From Cellvibrio polysaccharolyticus (GTDB lineage Bacteria > Pseudomonadota > Gammaproteobacteria > Pseudomonadales > Cellvibrionaceae), in the NCBI RefSeq assembly GCF_015182315.1, contig NZ_PRDL01000001.1:3038001-3102000 (forward strand): a stretch of 64,000 nucleotides of DNA, in the 5' to 3' direction. The notes below the pieces were generated by a model that saw only the letters and a list, made by a program, of their open reading frames with translations, ran no database searches and had not been told where the DNA came from. Shown in pieces: positions 8,964-18,024 of this stretch. Each line of letters begins with the position of its first letter. The stretch's first letter is position 1. The translations under genes were made by a program, and so were the position numbers.

Positions 8964-9248
8964 GTACATTCCTCCTGGGAGATTAAAAAATCGTTAAACC
9001 GCTACCATCACTGCAACATGACAAGCACGGGCAGATGGCAGCAGACGTTAAAAAGAGTGAAGTAAAGGGATAACCGATTCCGTACTGCAGCCCCGGTGCA
9101 TCGGCACAATTGACTCTCTTACTACTCATGACGAACGAAAATTAAAAAAAGCTCACTTTTTTGTGAAAAAAGCGACTTTTCTCCCTAAAAGCCGCCATTT
9201 GTACATTTGTTATCCAATAGCCAGGCTCTGGTGAATACAGATTCGGTA

Positions 9249-11774
9249 TTAGAAGCGCCCACGCACCGTAACCATGGCATTACGCGGTTCACCGTAGAAG
9301 TTACCGTTGTCTGCACTGCCCAGGGTTTGATACCAGGTTTTATCGAACAGGTTATTAACGTTCAGCGCGACCGACCAGTTGTTATCCACCTGCCAGGCAA
9401 TGCGGCTGTTCCATACCGCGTAACCACCCTGGCTGAATTGGAATGGCACTGAAGGGCCATCGAATTGCCCGGAATTTTGATTCCAGGCCTTCAGTGTGCC
9501 GTTAACAAAATGCTCGCTTTGAGCGGTTGCGCCAATGCCGAAACTCCAACCGGCTAAAGACCCGGAGAAGCTCCAGTCGCTCCACAATTTAAATAAGTGC
9601 TTCGGCGTAACAGAATGGTAAACGACGGATGTGCGTTCGTTTTTGTTGCGGTTCCATGTGTAACCTGCGGAAATTTGCCAGCCCGGTAATATCTCACCAT
9701 TAACCTCCGTATCAACACCTTCACTCACTACCTCGCCGAGTGAAAGCCAGCAACAATTCAGGCCAAGATCACCAAAAGGTGTACTTGGAAATGCCGGGTC
9801 GCGCACCGCTTCACCGGTTTGTTCAATACGATAAACCGACACCGCGGTAGTGAGGCGCCCGTCTTTGAAATCGCCTTTAACACCCACCTCCATATTTTGG
9901 CCCTCTACGGCATCCAGCGGTGTGCCGGGTAGCGGCCCTGTGAGGCGGTGCGATTGTGCTTTGTAAATGTCGGTCAAACTGGCATACAACAACCACTGCG
10001 GGTTGACGGTAAAGGTAAGCCCAACATAAGGGGTGAGAATATTATTTTCGCCATATTTGGTTAACGAGCGGCGAATAATGTTTTCGCCTTGCGCATCAAA
10101 AGTCACCAGTGGCGATTCATAGTCGTAATCGGCATTGCGGAAACCGGTAATCAAATTCAGGCTATCTGTGAGAGACCAATTCACCCGAGCATAAATACCT
10201 TGCTGGAAAGAACCGTAATCCTTCCAGCCGCGGTTATAACGCACTTTGGATGGATCAGGAATATTATGGGGATCAAAACTGTAAACATTCTGTGCCGGAA
10301 TTGGTTGATCAAAATCGGTCTGCATCTGGTACTGGGTGAACACTACTTCACGCCAGTCCACACCGGAAACCAGCCTGTGCGTGCGACCAAAAAGATCGAA
10401 ACTGCCATTCAGGTGTAAATCAACAGTGCGGGTTTTTGAGCCGAGATCATTACCGCCCCATAAGCCGATTTGCCCACCAAGACCGGTTTGCGGATCAATT
10501 GCACCGTATAGGGAACCATTTACCAGATAGCGCTCGGTGTCACTCACGGTCGCTTCAGTTTTTAATGACCAACGATCAGAAAATTGATGTTCAATACCCA
10601 GGAAAAATTCTTTCTTTTCGTAATCCTCAACGCCCCAGGAGGCGAATAATCCTGTACTGCGTGGCAGTTTCAAATCGCTGCCATCGTGTGCGCGCGGCAT
10701 GCCAGGGTTACCCGGTGTTCCGTTGCGTTTATCAAAACTGCCACCGGCAAAAATCCGCGTATTCTCTGTGAGATCAGCTTCCACAATGCCGTAGAAAAAC
10801 GAATTTTCGTTATTCGCCACATCGTAAAAATATTCACGATCCATGTAACTTGCTACCAAACGTCCGCGTACTTTGCCGTCATACGCCAGTGGCGTACTGA
10901 CATCGACTTCAGCGCGGTAATAATCCCAACTGCCTGCGGTTGCATTCACGGCAATTTGCCGATGCGCCAGCGGGCGTTTGCGCACCAGGTTAATAGAACC
11001 ACCTGGCTCGCCATTGCCGGAAAACAAACCGTCCGCGCCACGAATAATTTCTACACTGTCGTACATGGCAAGATTGGGCGTACCAAAAAATCCGGAAAAT
11101 TCTCCGGCGACCAAGCCATCAATTTGCACATTTCTGACTTCAAAACCCCGCGAATAAATTTTGTCGACTGAAGCATAGGATCCCACCGCCGCGGTAATGC
11201 CCGGTGTTTGCAATAACACATCACCCAGCTCGTTCAACCCCTGGTCTTCAATACGTTGACGGGTCATTACGCTGATCGACTGCGGCGTTTCACGAACACT
11301 TTGCCCCTTGCCCAGAGAAACTTGTAAAGCGCGATAGGAACCACTGCCTTCGGTGGCGCCGACCGTTTCACCCGTTGCTTGCACTTGCACCGCTGGCAAC
11401 ATGCCCTGCGGCAGGGTTTCCAGGCTGAAGGTATTATTTTGCTGGCGCAGCGCCAGGCCACTGCCCGCCAATAAACGATCCAGCGCCTGTGCCGGAGTAA
11501 AATCCCCCTGAATGCCCGGGGTGTTTTTGCCCCGCACCTGGTCGGGCGTAAACGAAATGGTCATGCCCGACAATGAAGAAAAGCGCATCAGGGCCGATTC
11601 CAGCGGCCCGGCGGCAATAGAAAAATGTTGCTGCTGTTGCACACCGGGCGCATCACTTTGTGCGTAAACCGGCATGGCTAAAGTCGTACCAACGGCAGCC
11701 ACCGCCAACAGCCCCATCATGGCCAGGCGGATGGATAATCGTAAACAGCAAACACCTTGAGCAGATTTGCTCAT
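9249..11774 (-). CDS. TonB-dependent siderophore receptor with STN signalling domain (cassette 1)
   Basis: Outer-membrane receptor of 841 residues. A signal peptide (1-40, ending VYAQS) is followed by an STN/secretin domain at about 48-115, which contacts the FecR anti-sigma protein. A plug domain at about 155-265 (VRETPQSISVMTRQRIEDQG) and a beta-barrel ending in Phe follow. The architecture matches FpvA/FecA-type receptors that import ferric siderophores and signal across the envelope. GAGAGG lies 8 nt before the start. It is the third gene after a sigma factor and FecR on the same strand, which makes a complete surface-signalling cassette. The cognate siderophore cannot be inferred. Confidence 0.93.
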   Translation of the reverse strand: MSKSAQGVCCLRLSIRLAMMGLLAVAAVGTTLAMPVYAQSDAPGVQQQQHFSIAAGPLESALMRFSSLSGMTISFTPDQVRGKNTPGIQGDFTPAQALDRLLAGSGLALRQQNNTFSLETLPQGMLPAVQVQATGETVGATEGSGSYRALQVSLGKGQSVRETPQSISVMTRQRIEDQGLNELGDVLLQTPGITAAVGSYASVDKIYSRGFEVRNVQIDGLVAGEFSGFFGTPNLAMYDSVEIIRGADGLFSGNGEPGGSINLVRKRPLAHRQIAVNATAGSWDYYRAEVDVSTPLAYDGKVRGRLVASYMDREYFYDVANNENSFFYGIVEADLTENTRIFAGGSFDKRNGTPGNPGMPRAHDGSDLKLPRSTGLFASWGVEDYEKKEFFLGIEHQFSDRWSLKTEATVSDTERYLVNGSLYGAIDPQTGLGGQIGLWGGNDLGSKTRTVDLHLNGSFDLFGRTHRLVSGVDWREVVFTQYQMQTDFDQPIPAQNVYSFDPHNIPDPSKVRYNRGWKDYGSFQQGIYARVNWSLTDSLNLITGFRNADYDYESPLVTFDAQGENIIRRSLTKYGENNILTPYVGLTFTVNPQWLLYASLTDIYKAQSHRLTGPLPGTPLDAVEGQNMEVGVKGDFKDGRLTTAVSVYRIEQTGEAVRDPAFPSTPFGDLGLNCCWLSLGEVVSEGVDTEVNGEILPGWQISAGYTWNRNKNERTSVVYHSVTPKHLFKLWSDWSFSGSLAGWSFGIGATAQSEHFVNGTLKAWNQNSGQFDGPSVPFQFSQGGYAVWNSRIAWQVDNNWSVALNVNNLFDKTWYQTLGSADNGNFYGEPRNAMVTVRGRF

Positions 11775-11841
11775 AACAGAAGCCTCTCGGGATAAGAAAA
11801 TTAACGGCGGCTATGCACCTTTAATCTCCAAGTCGAATGAG

Positions 11842-11863
11842 CAACGTCAATCGACAACCCCTC
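11842..11863 (-). promoter_or_regulatory. Possible ECF-sigma promoter motif upstream of receptor 1
   Basis: On the plus strand the 10-mer CAACGTCAAT (11842-11851) and the 8-mer AACCCCTC (11856-11863) lie between FecR and the receptor. Both words recur in the same position in cassette 3 (47108-47143), with a different gap. They may belong to the promoter read by the neighbouring FecI-like sigma factor. Confidence 0.25.
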
Positions 11864-11884
11864 TTCATTATTTTTTTGAAAAAA

Positions 11885-12823
11885 TCAGGCCAGCACAAAT
11901 TGCGCCCAGTAACGGGTGCGATAGCGGATTTTTATCGGCAGGGTTGTCGCAAGATTTTCAAGAATGGCAAAGGTATCGTTCAATTGAAACGAACCGGATA
12001 GAGACAAAGACGCTATGCTGGCATCGCAACCGATGTAGCCGCGATGGTAGCGCCCCAACTCTTGCAGGAATCTATCCAGCTGCCAATCACTGACCACCAG
12101 CAAACCTTGCCGCCAGGCATCGGCATAAGGCCTTGCACCTTCCGCCACCTCATAGGCTTTTGGGCTGAAACGCAGGGATTGTCCGGCTTCGACCAGCACC
12201 AGCTGGTTCGGTAACGCCAATGCGCGGGCAGCAACTGCACTGTCCAGTGCACTGACGCGGGTAGTTTCTCCGTTGCTGCACACCATTACACAATTTTTCT
12301 CCACCTGAATGCTGCCCGCGGGTGTGTGAATGATAAAAGGCTCGCCGGTGGCAGCAACCTGGAGAAATATTTCGCCCTCGCGCAGAAAAATACTTCGCAA
12401 ATCTGCCGTAAAACGGATATCAACAGCGGTCGCGGTGTTCAGCGTTAACCGACTGCCATCACTTAATAACCACTCGCGGCGCTCACCTTTTGCAGTGTGA
12501 TAATCGGCAAATACCGACAACTCGCGTAGCACCGGCCAGCTAATTCCCACACTACCGCCGGCGATTAAAAGCGCGGTCATTTTTTTCAAGGCGTTACGTC
12601 GGGTGGCGCGCGCCTGGCGCAACGAAGAACCGGCAATAGCCCCCGCCGGCAATTGAAACGTCTGCAACAATTTTTCTACCCGCGCCCAGACGTGGCGATG
12701 CAGTTCATGTTGTGCGAGCCATTGCTGATGTTGTTGCTGCAAGGCGGTATCGCTGCTGCTTTCTTTAAGGCGCAAATACCAGTCGGCCGCCTCTTCGTAA
12801 ACATCCGGTGATATGTGCGTCAT
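11885..12823 (-). CDS. FecR-family anti-sigma / sigma regulator (cassette 1)
   Basis: Single-pass inner-membrane regulator of about 312 residues. The N-terminal DUF4880-like region contains AADWYLRLKE and the Trp-rich HRHVWARVEKLL, and binds the sigma factor in this family. A hydrophobic segment follows (about 88-108), then the FecR domain with GERREWLLSDGSRLTLNTATAVD, which faces the periplasm and receives the signal from the receptor STN domain. The start at 12823 (MTHIS) is immediately downstream of the sigma-factor stop; an in-frame GTG at 12850 that would overlap it is the alternative. The downstream gene is the TonB receptor. Confidence 0.9.
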   Translation of the reverse strand: MTHISPDVYEEAADWYLRLKESSSDTALQQQHQQWLAQHELHRHVWARVEKLLQTFQLPAGAIAGSSLRQARATRRNALKKMTALLIAGGSVGISWPVLRELSVFADYHTAKGERREWLLSDGSRLTLNTATAVDIRFTADLRSIFLREGEIFLQVAATGEPFIIHTPAGSIQVEKNCVMVCSNGETTRVSALDSAVAARALALPNQLVLVEAGQSLRFSPKAYEVAEGARPYADAWRQGLLVVSDWQLDRFLQELGRYHRGYIGCDASIASLSLSGSFQLNDTFAILENLATTLPIKIRYRTRYWAQFVLA

Positions 12824-12828
12824 ACCGT

Positions 12829-13329
12829 TTAATCCAGCAACATCAAACACTGCGCCATGGCGCGAATAAAATGCTTGCGCACGGTATTAACCGAGAGGTT
12901 TAACTGGCGGGCAATTTCGGCAAGGCTCAAACCTTCAATTTGCGCCATGATGAAAATGCTTCGGCCCCGCTCACCCAAACTATCCAGTAACCGGTCAACT
13001 TCCATGAGCGCTTCAATAATGATTTCCCGGGTTTCCGGCGAATCCACCACCCTTTCGGGCTGCGCCGCGAGTACCTCCTGGTAGGCCTGCTCAATACTGC
13101 GGCGGCGAAACATATCAATCATCAAACTGCGCGCCACACTGGTTAAATAAGCGCGGGGCTCGCGCAGCTCCGCCGCTTTGTTATTGAGGAGCACTTTGAC
13201 AAAGGTGTCCTGCGCCAGGTCAGCCGCCTGCTCACGGCAGGACAAGCGCTTGCGCAGCCAGCTGGCCAACCATGCATGGTGGCCTTCATAAAGCCTATGC
13301 ATCTGGCGGGTGGAATCGACCGTGGACAT
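12829..13329 (-). CDS. FecI-like ECF sigma factor (cassette 1)
   Basis: Extracytoplasmic-function RNA polymerase sigma factor of 166 residues. Region 2 shows AADLAQDTFVKVL and EPRAYLTSVARSLMIDMFRRR. Region 4 shows the helix-turn-helix LSLAEIARQLNLSVNTVRKH. Members of the FecI group drive transcription of the adjacent TonB receptor when iron-siderophore is sensed through FecR. The ATG at 13329 was chosen over a TTG five codons upstream because GGGGAAAG lies close before it. A Fur-box-like site lies about 110 bp upstream, consistent with iron repression. Confidence 0.92.
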   Translation of the reverse strand: MSTVDSTRQMHRLYEGHHAWLASWLRKRLSCREQAADLAQDTFVKVLLNNKAAELREPRAYLTSVARSLMIDMFRRRSIEQAYQEVLAAQPERVVDSPETREIIIEALMEVDRLLDSLGERGRSIFIMAQIEGLSLAEIARQLNLSVNTVRKHFIRAMAQCLMLLD

Positions 13330-13436
13330 GGAAACTTTCCCCAACGCGAGCCGAACACCCGCCGTTAACGATGTTGGCAGTCGCTAACAGGCAAGAGGTT
13401 CGGAAAGGAATGATGTTATCAGGCAGGAAACCGCCC

Positions 13437-13455
13437 ATTAATGATAATAATTCTT
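13437..13455 (-). promoter_or_regulatory. Fur-box-like site upstream of sigma factor 1
   Basis: The 19-mer ATTAATGATAATAATTCTT agrees at 14 of 19 positions by eye with the classical Fur box GATAATGATAATCATTATC. It lies about 110 bp upstream of the cassette 1 sigma factor, in the gap after the hydroxyacid oxidase gene. Iron-dependent repression of the sigma-FecR-receptor cassette is the likely outcome. Confidence 0.6.
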
Positions 13456-13613
13456 ATTGTATTCTTTGAGAGAACCGCTCGCAATTGGCAGCACGCATTT
13501 CTGTGGCCGCCCCGACATAAACACCCTTGCCGGTATTAGCCTAAGGAAAGGCTTTGTGCTTCACTGGTCGGTCGTGCGGAAAAAGAACACAGCCTGGCGG
13601 CACCCGGAGCGGA

Positions 13614-14735
13614 TTATTGAGTGCGACCTGCTTGCCAGAGCAGCGAGGCATCAATATCTGCCAGACAATGACAGCCATTCAAGACCATGGCCACTTCCAG
13701 CTCGGCACGCAACATATTCAGCACATGCGCCACCCCCACCGCACCGGCGGCTGCCAGGCCGTGAATATAAGGGCGTCCGATCATGACCGCATCTGCACCC
13801 AGCGCCAGCGCTTTTACCACATCGCTGCCGCGACGAATGCCGCCATCCAGCAAGAGTGGTATTTGTTTATTCACCACCGCCGCGACTGCCGCCAGGGCAT
13901 CAATAGAGGCAGGCAAACCATCCAGCGTGCGGCCACCATGGTTGGATACCACCAAACCGTCCATGCCTGAATCCAATGCCTGTCGGGCATCCTCCGGGTT
14001 CATTACGCCTTTTAAAACCACCGGCAAACGGGTCATCGATTTTAACCAGCGCATATCTTCCCAGGTGGGTGCAGCTTGCAAGAGGTTACTGCCAAATACC
14101 GGGCTTTGGCCAGGCTTGCTATGCCATACCGGCGCCGTTGGCAAACCGCGTAAATTCACGGCTTCTATATCGGACGGCAGTGCAAAGCCGGCGCGCTGCT
14201 CACGGTGGCGCGGACCATTCACCGGTGCATCCACCGTCACCAGCAAAGCTTTGCAACCGGCCGCCTCAGCCGCTTTTACCAACGCCAGATTGGCTTCGCG
14301 GTGCGGCTGCCAATACAACTGAAACAACAGCGGTGCAACCGCCCGGGCGGCAATGTGTTCGATACCGACACTGGCCTGGGTACTTACCACCATGGCGGCG
14401 CCCATGGCGGCGGCGGCGGTAACGGTTGCCAGCTCGCCCTCGCTATGCGCCAACCGATGAAAAGCCACCGGCGCCAGCAGAATGGGATATTCCAGCAACA
14501 TGTCAAACAGCTGTAAACGGGTATTGCCCTGCTGCACAGGCTGCAATACCCGCCCCTTAAACCGGTAACGAGCGAAAGCGTCGTGGTTGTCGCGCAGGGT
14601 AATTTCATCGGCTGCGCCACCGCTGAAATAAGCCCAGGCCTGTGGCGTCATCCGCGCTTTGGCATAGGGCTCGTAATCAGCAAGGCTTTGGATATCGACA
14701 GGGATGGTTTGCAACGGCGGCAGAATAGCGGTCAT
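13614..14735 (-). CDS. FMN-dependent alpha-hydroxy-acid oxidase/dehydrogenase
   Basis: Flavoenzyme of 373 residues oxidising an L-2-hydroxy acid, such as lactate or glycolate, to the 2-keto acid. The TIM-barrel family is recognised by LPVVLKGVMNPEDA (catalytic Lys), the active-site signature SNHGGRTLDG (catalytic His and substrate-binding Arg), and the FMN phosphate region LLLDGGIRRGSDVVKALALGAD followed by IGRPYIHG. Length matches the family. The start lies 4 nt after the piuC-type stop, so the two are co-transcribed. Its place in an iron-regulated locus is unusual for a lactate enzyme and may point to a hydroxy-acid derived from a siderophore; this is inference. Substrate specificity is not resolved. 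Confidence 0.9.
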   Translation of the reverse strand: MTAILPPLQTIPVDIQSLADYEPYAKARMTPQAWAYFSGGAADEITLRDNHDAFARYRFKGRVLQPVQQGNTRLQLFDMLLEYPILLAPVAFHRLAHSEGELATVTAAAAMGAAMVVSTQASVGIEHIAARAVAPLLFQLYWQPHREANLALVKAAEAAGCKALLVTVDAPVNGPRHREQRAGFALPSDIEAVNLRGLPTAPVWHSKPGQSPVFGSNLLQAAPTWEDMRWLKSMTRLPVVLKGVMNPEDARQALDSGMDGLVVSNHGGRTLDGLPASIDALAAVAAVVNKQIPLLLDGGIRRGSDVVKALALGADAVMIGRPYIHGLAAAGAVGVAHVLNMLRAELEVAMVLNGCHCLADIDASLLWQAGRTQ

Positions 14736-14739
14736 TGGC

Positions 14740-15420
14740 TCAGGTCTCCGACCATTGGCGCAGCAGGTTGTGATAAACCCCGGTTAACCGGGCTACCGCG
14801 TCGCTATCGGGAGTATCGGCTGAAACGTGCTGAATAGCGGTATCGAGGCTGGTGAGAATACTGCGCTGGCTGTCTTCACGCACCAGGCTTTGAACCCAGA
14901 AGAAAGCGGCGATTCTTGCCCCGCGAGTGACCGGTGTTACCCGGTGCAAGCTGGTGCCCGGATACAGCACCAGGTGGCCTGCGGGCAGCTTTATGGACTG
15001 GCTGCCATAGGTGTCTTCAATCACCAACTCGCCCCCGTCGTAATCGTCGGGATCGCAGAAAAACAGCGTTGCGGAAAGATCAGTGCGGATGCGCTGTGAC
15101 GAGCCGGGTGCATTCATCACCGCGCCATCAATATGATTGCCGTAATGACCGCCGTTTTCATAACGATTGAAGCGCGGAGGCAATACTTTTAACGGCAAGG
15201 CGGCAGACATAAAGCGCGGGTTGCGCACCAGCGCATCCAGAATAAGATTTCCCAACTGCGTTGTCAGCGGATCATCTGCCGCCAGCTGCCGGTTTTGTTT
15301 TGCCTGACGCGCCACATGCCCCGCCGTGGTTTTGCCATCCTGCCATGCAGCATTGGCCAGTAAATGGCGGCATTGCGCTACCTGCTCTGCCGTCAGAATC
15401 TCCGGAATAATGTCCAGCAC
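14740..15420 (-). CDS. piuC: PiuC/PKHD-type Fe(II)/2-oxoglutarate hydroxylase
   Basis: Cytosolic dioxygenase of 226 residues. The double-stranded beta-helix metal site is seen as HYGNHIDGAVM (His-x-Asp), with the distal His in GTSLHRVTPVTRGARIAAFFW, whose Arg binds 2-oxoglutarate. The family (PiuC, YbiX) is encoded beside catecholate siderophore receptors in many proteobacteria; its substrate is not well established. The start is GTG at 15420, supported by AGGAGG 7 nt upstream. It is divergent from the Fiu-like receptor, with Fur-box-like sequence in the shared 243-bp interval, and is followed immediately by the hydroxyacid oxidase. Confidence 0.9.
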   Translation of the reverse strand: MLDIIPEILTAEQVAQCRHLLANAAWQDGKTTAGHVARQAKQNRQLAADDPLTTQLGNLILDALVRNPRFMSAALPLKVLPPRFNRYENGGHYGNHIDGAVMNAPGSSQRIRTDLSATLFFCDPDDYDGGELVIEDTYGSQSIKLPAGHLVLYPGTSLHRVTPVTRGARIAAFFWVQSLVREDSQRSILTSLDTAIQHVSADTPDSDAVARLTGVYHNLLRQWSET

Positions 15421-15554
15421 CCGATTGCCTCCTGATAAACGAATGGTTGGGATTAACCACTATAACACCGCCGATCCCTCTCTTCGCCACGCTGCCCCCG
15501 GTACAGAAAATCACTGTTAAAGAGGTTGGCAGCGGTGGCGCCAAATGGAACCTG

Positions 15555-15599
15555 TGATCAATATCATTTGATATTAATAATATCAATTATTATCATCTG
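15555..15599. promoter_or_regulatory. Overlapping Fur-box-like sites, piuC/fiu divergent promoter
   Basis: An AT-rich 45-bp stretch includes the perfect inverted repeat AATATCA-TT-TGATATT (15560-15575), followed by AATATCAATTATTATCATC, which resembles tandem hexamers of the Fur box. It lies between the hydroxylase start (15420) and the receptor start (15664), so it could control both directions in response to iron. Confidence 0.6.
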
Positions 15600-15663
15600 T
15601 AAAATTTTCAGCTTTGCTTCTGCCGTTTTCGCTCTCCCACTTCAATCAACAAGGACCCAGCCC

Positions 15664-17952
15664 ATGACCCAATGCACCATTGATCATTCGCCCATTTTGG
15701 CAGGAACGCGCCTCAAACCTCTCGTTGCTGCACTGGTATGCATTACTGCCAGCAGTATGAGCTACGCACAAAGCAGCAATGAAACCGCCCCTACCCTGAA
15801 AACCGTTCAGGTTAAAGGCCAGACAGAAGCACAAGCGCCTTCATCGCCCAAGTTCACCGCGCCGCTGGTAGATACCCCGCAAACCCTGCAAATTATTCCG
15901 GAAGAAGTGTTCACCCAACAGGGCGCACAAAACCTCACTGACGTGTTGGCCAACACACCTGGCATCAGTTTTAACGCCGGTGAAAACGGCTTCTCCACCG
16001 GTAACAGCAATTTCAGCCTGCGCGGTTTTGACACCAGCGGCAGTATTTTTGTAGATGGCGCACGTGACTCCGGCAGTTACAGCCGCGACATTTTTAACGT
16101 GGAACAAGTTGAAGTGGCCAAAGGCCCGGCAGCCGATAACGGCCGTGGCAGCGCTGGCGGTTACATTAATCTTTCCACCAAAACCCCGCGTCTGGAAAAT
16201 TTCCGCTCGGCCACCATCAGCTACGGTGACGACGAGTACGACTCCAAAGCCCGCCATCGCCTCACTACCGATATCAACCAGAAAGTCAGCCCCGGTGCCG
16301 CGGTGCGTTTGAACCTGATGGTAGAAGACAGCGGTGTTGCCGGTCGCGAGCGTGCTGACAGCAACAATTGGGGTGTGGCGCCATCGGTAGCCTGGGGGTT
16401 GGATAGCAGCACCCGCTTCACCCTCGCCTATCAGCATCTGGAGCAGGAAGCCCGTCCGGACTGGGGCGTACCGGCCGCAATGATCAAAGGCATGATGCGT
16501 TACGATGCCGTGGCAGCATCGGCAGACCGCGATAATTTTTATGGCCTGGCATCCGATTATGACGATACCAAATCCGACTCGCTGCTCGCCAAAGTGGAAC
16601 ACGACTTTTCCAGCACCCTGAGTTTCAGCAACCAGACACGCCTTTCCAAAACCGATCGCGAAGCACGCTTCACCGTACCTACCGGTTACACACCGGCGAC
16701 ACAGCAAATGACCTCGCAAACCCAGATTTATGATCGCGAAGCAGCCAGCTTCTCCAACCTGAGCAACCTCACGGCGCTGTTTAATACCGGCTCTATCAAA
16801 CACCACCTGGTAGCTGGTGTGGAATTTTCACGCGAGTCATCAGACGCTAACCGTTACGGCACCAACAACCCGGCGGCGACCAACATTTTTAATCCCGATG
16901 CCTATCGTTCACCGGCCTTTGAATTGAATGCAACCCAGGCGAACAAGGTTGGCGTCAATACCCAGGCGATTTACATTTACGACACGCTGACACTCAACGA
17001 TCAATGGCAGCTGACTGCCGGCGTTCGCGGTGAGCGCTACAAAGTGACTATTGATAGCAACAACGCTGACGGTTCTTCCAGTGGTGCGTTGAACGGTTAC
17101 AAGGAAAGTGAAACCACTGCCGGTGGCAAAATTGGTCTGGTTTACAAACCGGCCAGCAACGGCAGCATTTACGTGGCGGTGGGCGAATCTTCGCTGCCTG
17201 CCGGTTCCTTCCTTTCCAACCCGGATATTTCACGTACCGGCGACAATGCTTTCCCGGGCTTTGTTGCAGATGCCAAAGTGGTGAAGTCACGCAACTATGA
17301 AATTGGTACCAAGTGGGACTTCTTCGACAGCCGCCTCTCTACCAACCTCGCGGTATTTTCTACCGAAAAGCGCAACGTAGCGATTACCGGCCTGGAAGTG
17401 GGTGAAACCTCAGCCAGCCTGAAAGGCCACGGCAAGCAAATCGTAGAAGGTGTGGAATTTGGTATTTCCGGAAAAATTACCGAGCAGTGGGATGTGTTCG
17501 GTGGCTTTGTAATTCTCGACAGCGAGCGCAAACACAGCGCCTGGCTGGATGACGTACGCAAGCGCGCCAACCCGGCTGACTACGGCACTGCTACACGCAC
17601 CAGCGGTGATGAATTGGCCTTTACACCGAAAGAAAGCGCCAGCCTTTGGACGACCTGGCGGTTTGACGCAGGCCTGACCATTGGTGCCGGTATTCAACAC
17701 GTAGGCGATTCCTGGGCGGGTCGCCCCGATGATGCCAGCCGCATTATTCCCAATGGCACCTTCGGAAAATTACCGGGTTACACCATTGGCAACCTGATGG
17801 CGTCCTACACATTTAACGAAAATCTTACTTTGCGTTTGAATGTGAATAACGTAACCGATGAGCTTTATGCCACATCGACCAACTGGCCAGCCAATCGCGT
17901 ATTACTGGGTACCGCACGCTCTGCCATGTTGAGTGCTGACATTCATTTCTAA
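15664..17952 (+). CDS. Fiu-like TonB-dependent catecholate siderophore receptor
   Basis: Outer-membrane receptor of 762 residues. A signal peptide (1-36, ending SYAQS) is followed directly by the plug domain, with no STN domain, so it transports but should not signal through FecR. The plug shows TPQTLQIIPEEVFTQQGAQN, FNVEQVEVAKGPA and GSAGGYINLSTK; the barrel ends in Phe. The resemblance and the divergent piuC hydroxylase match the Fiu/PiuA group that imports iron-catecholate complexes. The ATG at 15664 was chosen for the AAGGA 8 nt upstream and the signal peptide; the frame is open to 15526 without domain content. Fur-box-like sequence precedes it. Confidence 0.92.
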   Translation: MTQCTIDHSPILAGTRLKPLVAALVCITASSMSYAQSSNETAPTLKTVQVKGQTEAQAPSSPKFTAPLVDTPQTLQIIPEEVFTQQGAQNLTDVLANTPGISFNAGENGFSTGNSNFSLRGFDTSGSIFVDGARDSGSYSRDIFNVEQVEVAKGPAADNGRGSAGGYINLSTKTPRLENFRSATISYGDDEYDSKARHRLTTDINQKVSPGAAVRLNLMVEDSGVAGRERADSNNWGVAPSVAWGLDSSTRFTLAYQHLEQEARPDWGVPAAMIKGMMRYDAVAASADRDNFYGLASDYDDTKSDSLLAKVEHDFSSTLSFSNQTRLSKTDREARFTVPTGYTPATQQMTSQTQIYDREAASFSNLSNLTALFNTGSIKHHLVAGVEFSRESSDANRYGTNNPAATNIFNPDAYRSPAFELNATQANKVGVNTQAIYIYDTLTLNDQWQLTAGVRGERYKVTIDSNNADGSSSGALNGYKESETTAGGKIGLVYKPASNGSIYVAVGESSLPAGSFLSNPDISRTGDNAFPGFVADAKVVKSRNYEIGTKWDFFDSRLSTNLAVFSTEKRNVAITGLEVGETSASLKGHGKQIVEGVEFGISGKITEQWDVFGGFVILDSERKHSAWLDDVRKRANPADYGTATRTSGDELAFTPKESASLWTTWRFDAGLTIGAGIQHVGDSWAGRPDDASRIIPNGTFGKLPGYTIGNLMASYTFNENLTLRLNVNNVTDELYATSTNWPANRVLLGTARSAMLSADIHF

Positions 17953-17975
17953 TAGTGCCGGCTCTTGATACGGCC

Positions 17976-18015
17976 AAAAAAAATCCCCCGGCGCGCAAAC
18001 GTCGGGGGATTTTTT
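17976..18015. terminator. Bidirectional rho-independent terminator
   Basis: An AATCCCCCG...CGGGGGATT stem flanked by an A-run on the left and TTTTTT on the right lies between the convergent Fiu-like receptor and multicopper oxidase genes. It should serve both strands. Confidence 0.85.
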
Positions 18016-18024
18016 ATGCAGCAA

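Noticed and set aside
15841..16806. 321-codon antisense ORF in the Fiu-like receptor gene
   Set aside because: It lies entirely opposite a confident coding region, lacks any family motif, and is a codon-bias shadow. The same applies to long antisense frames in the exoprotein gene.
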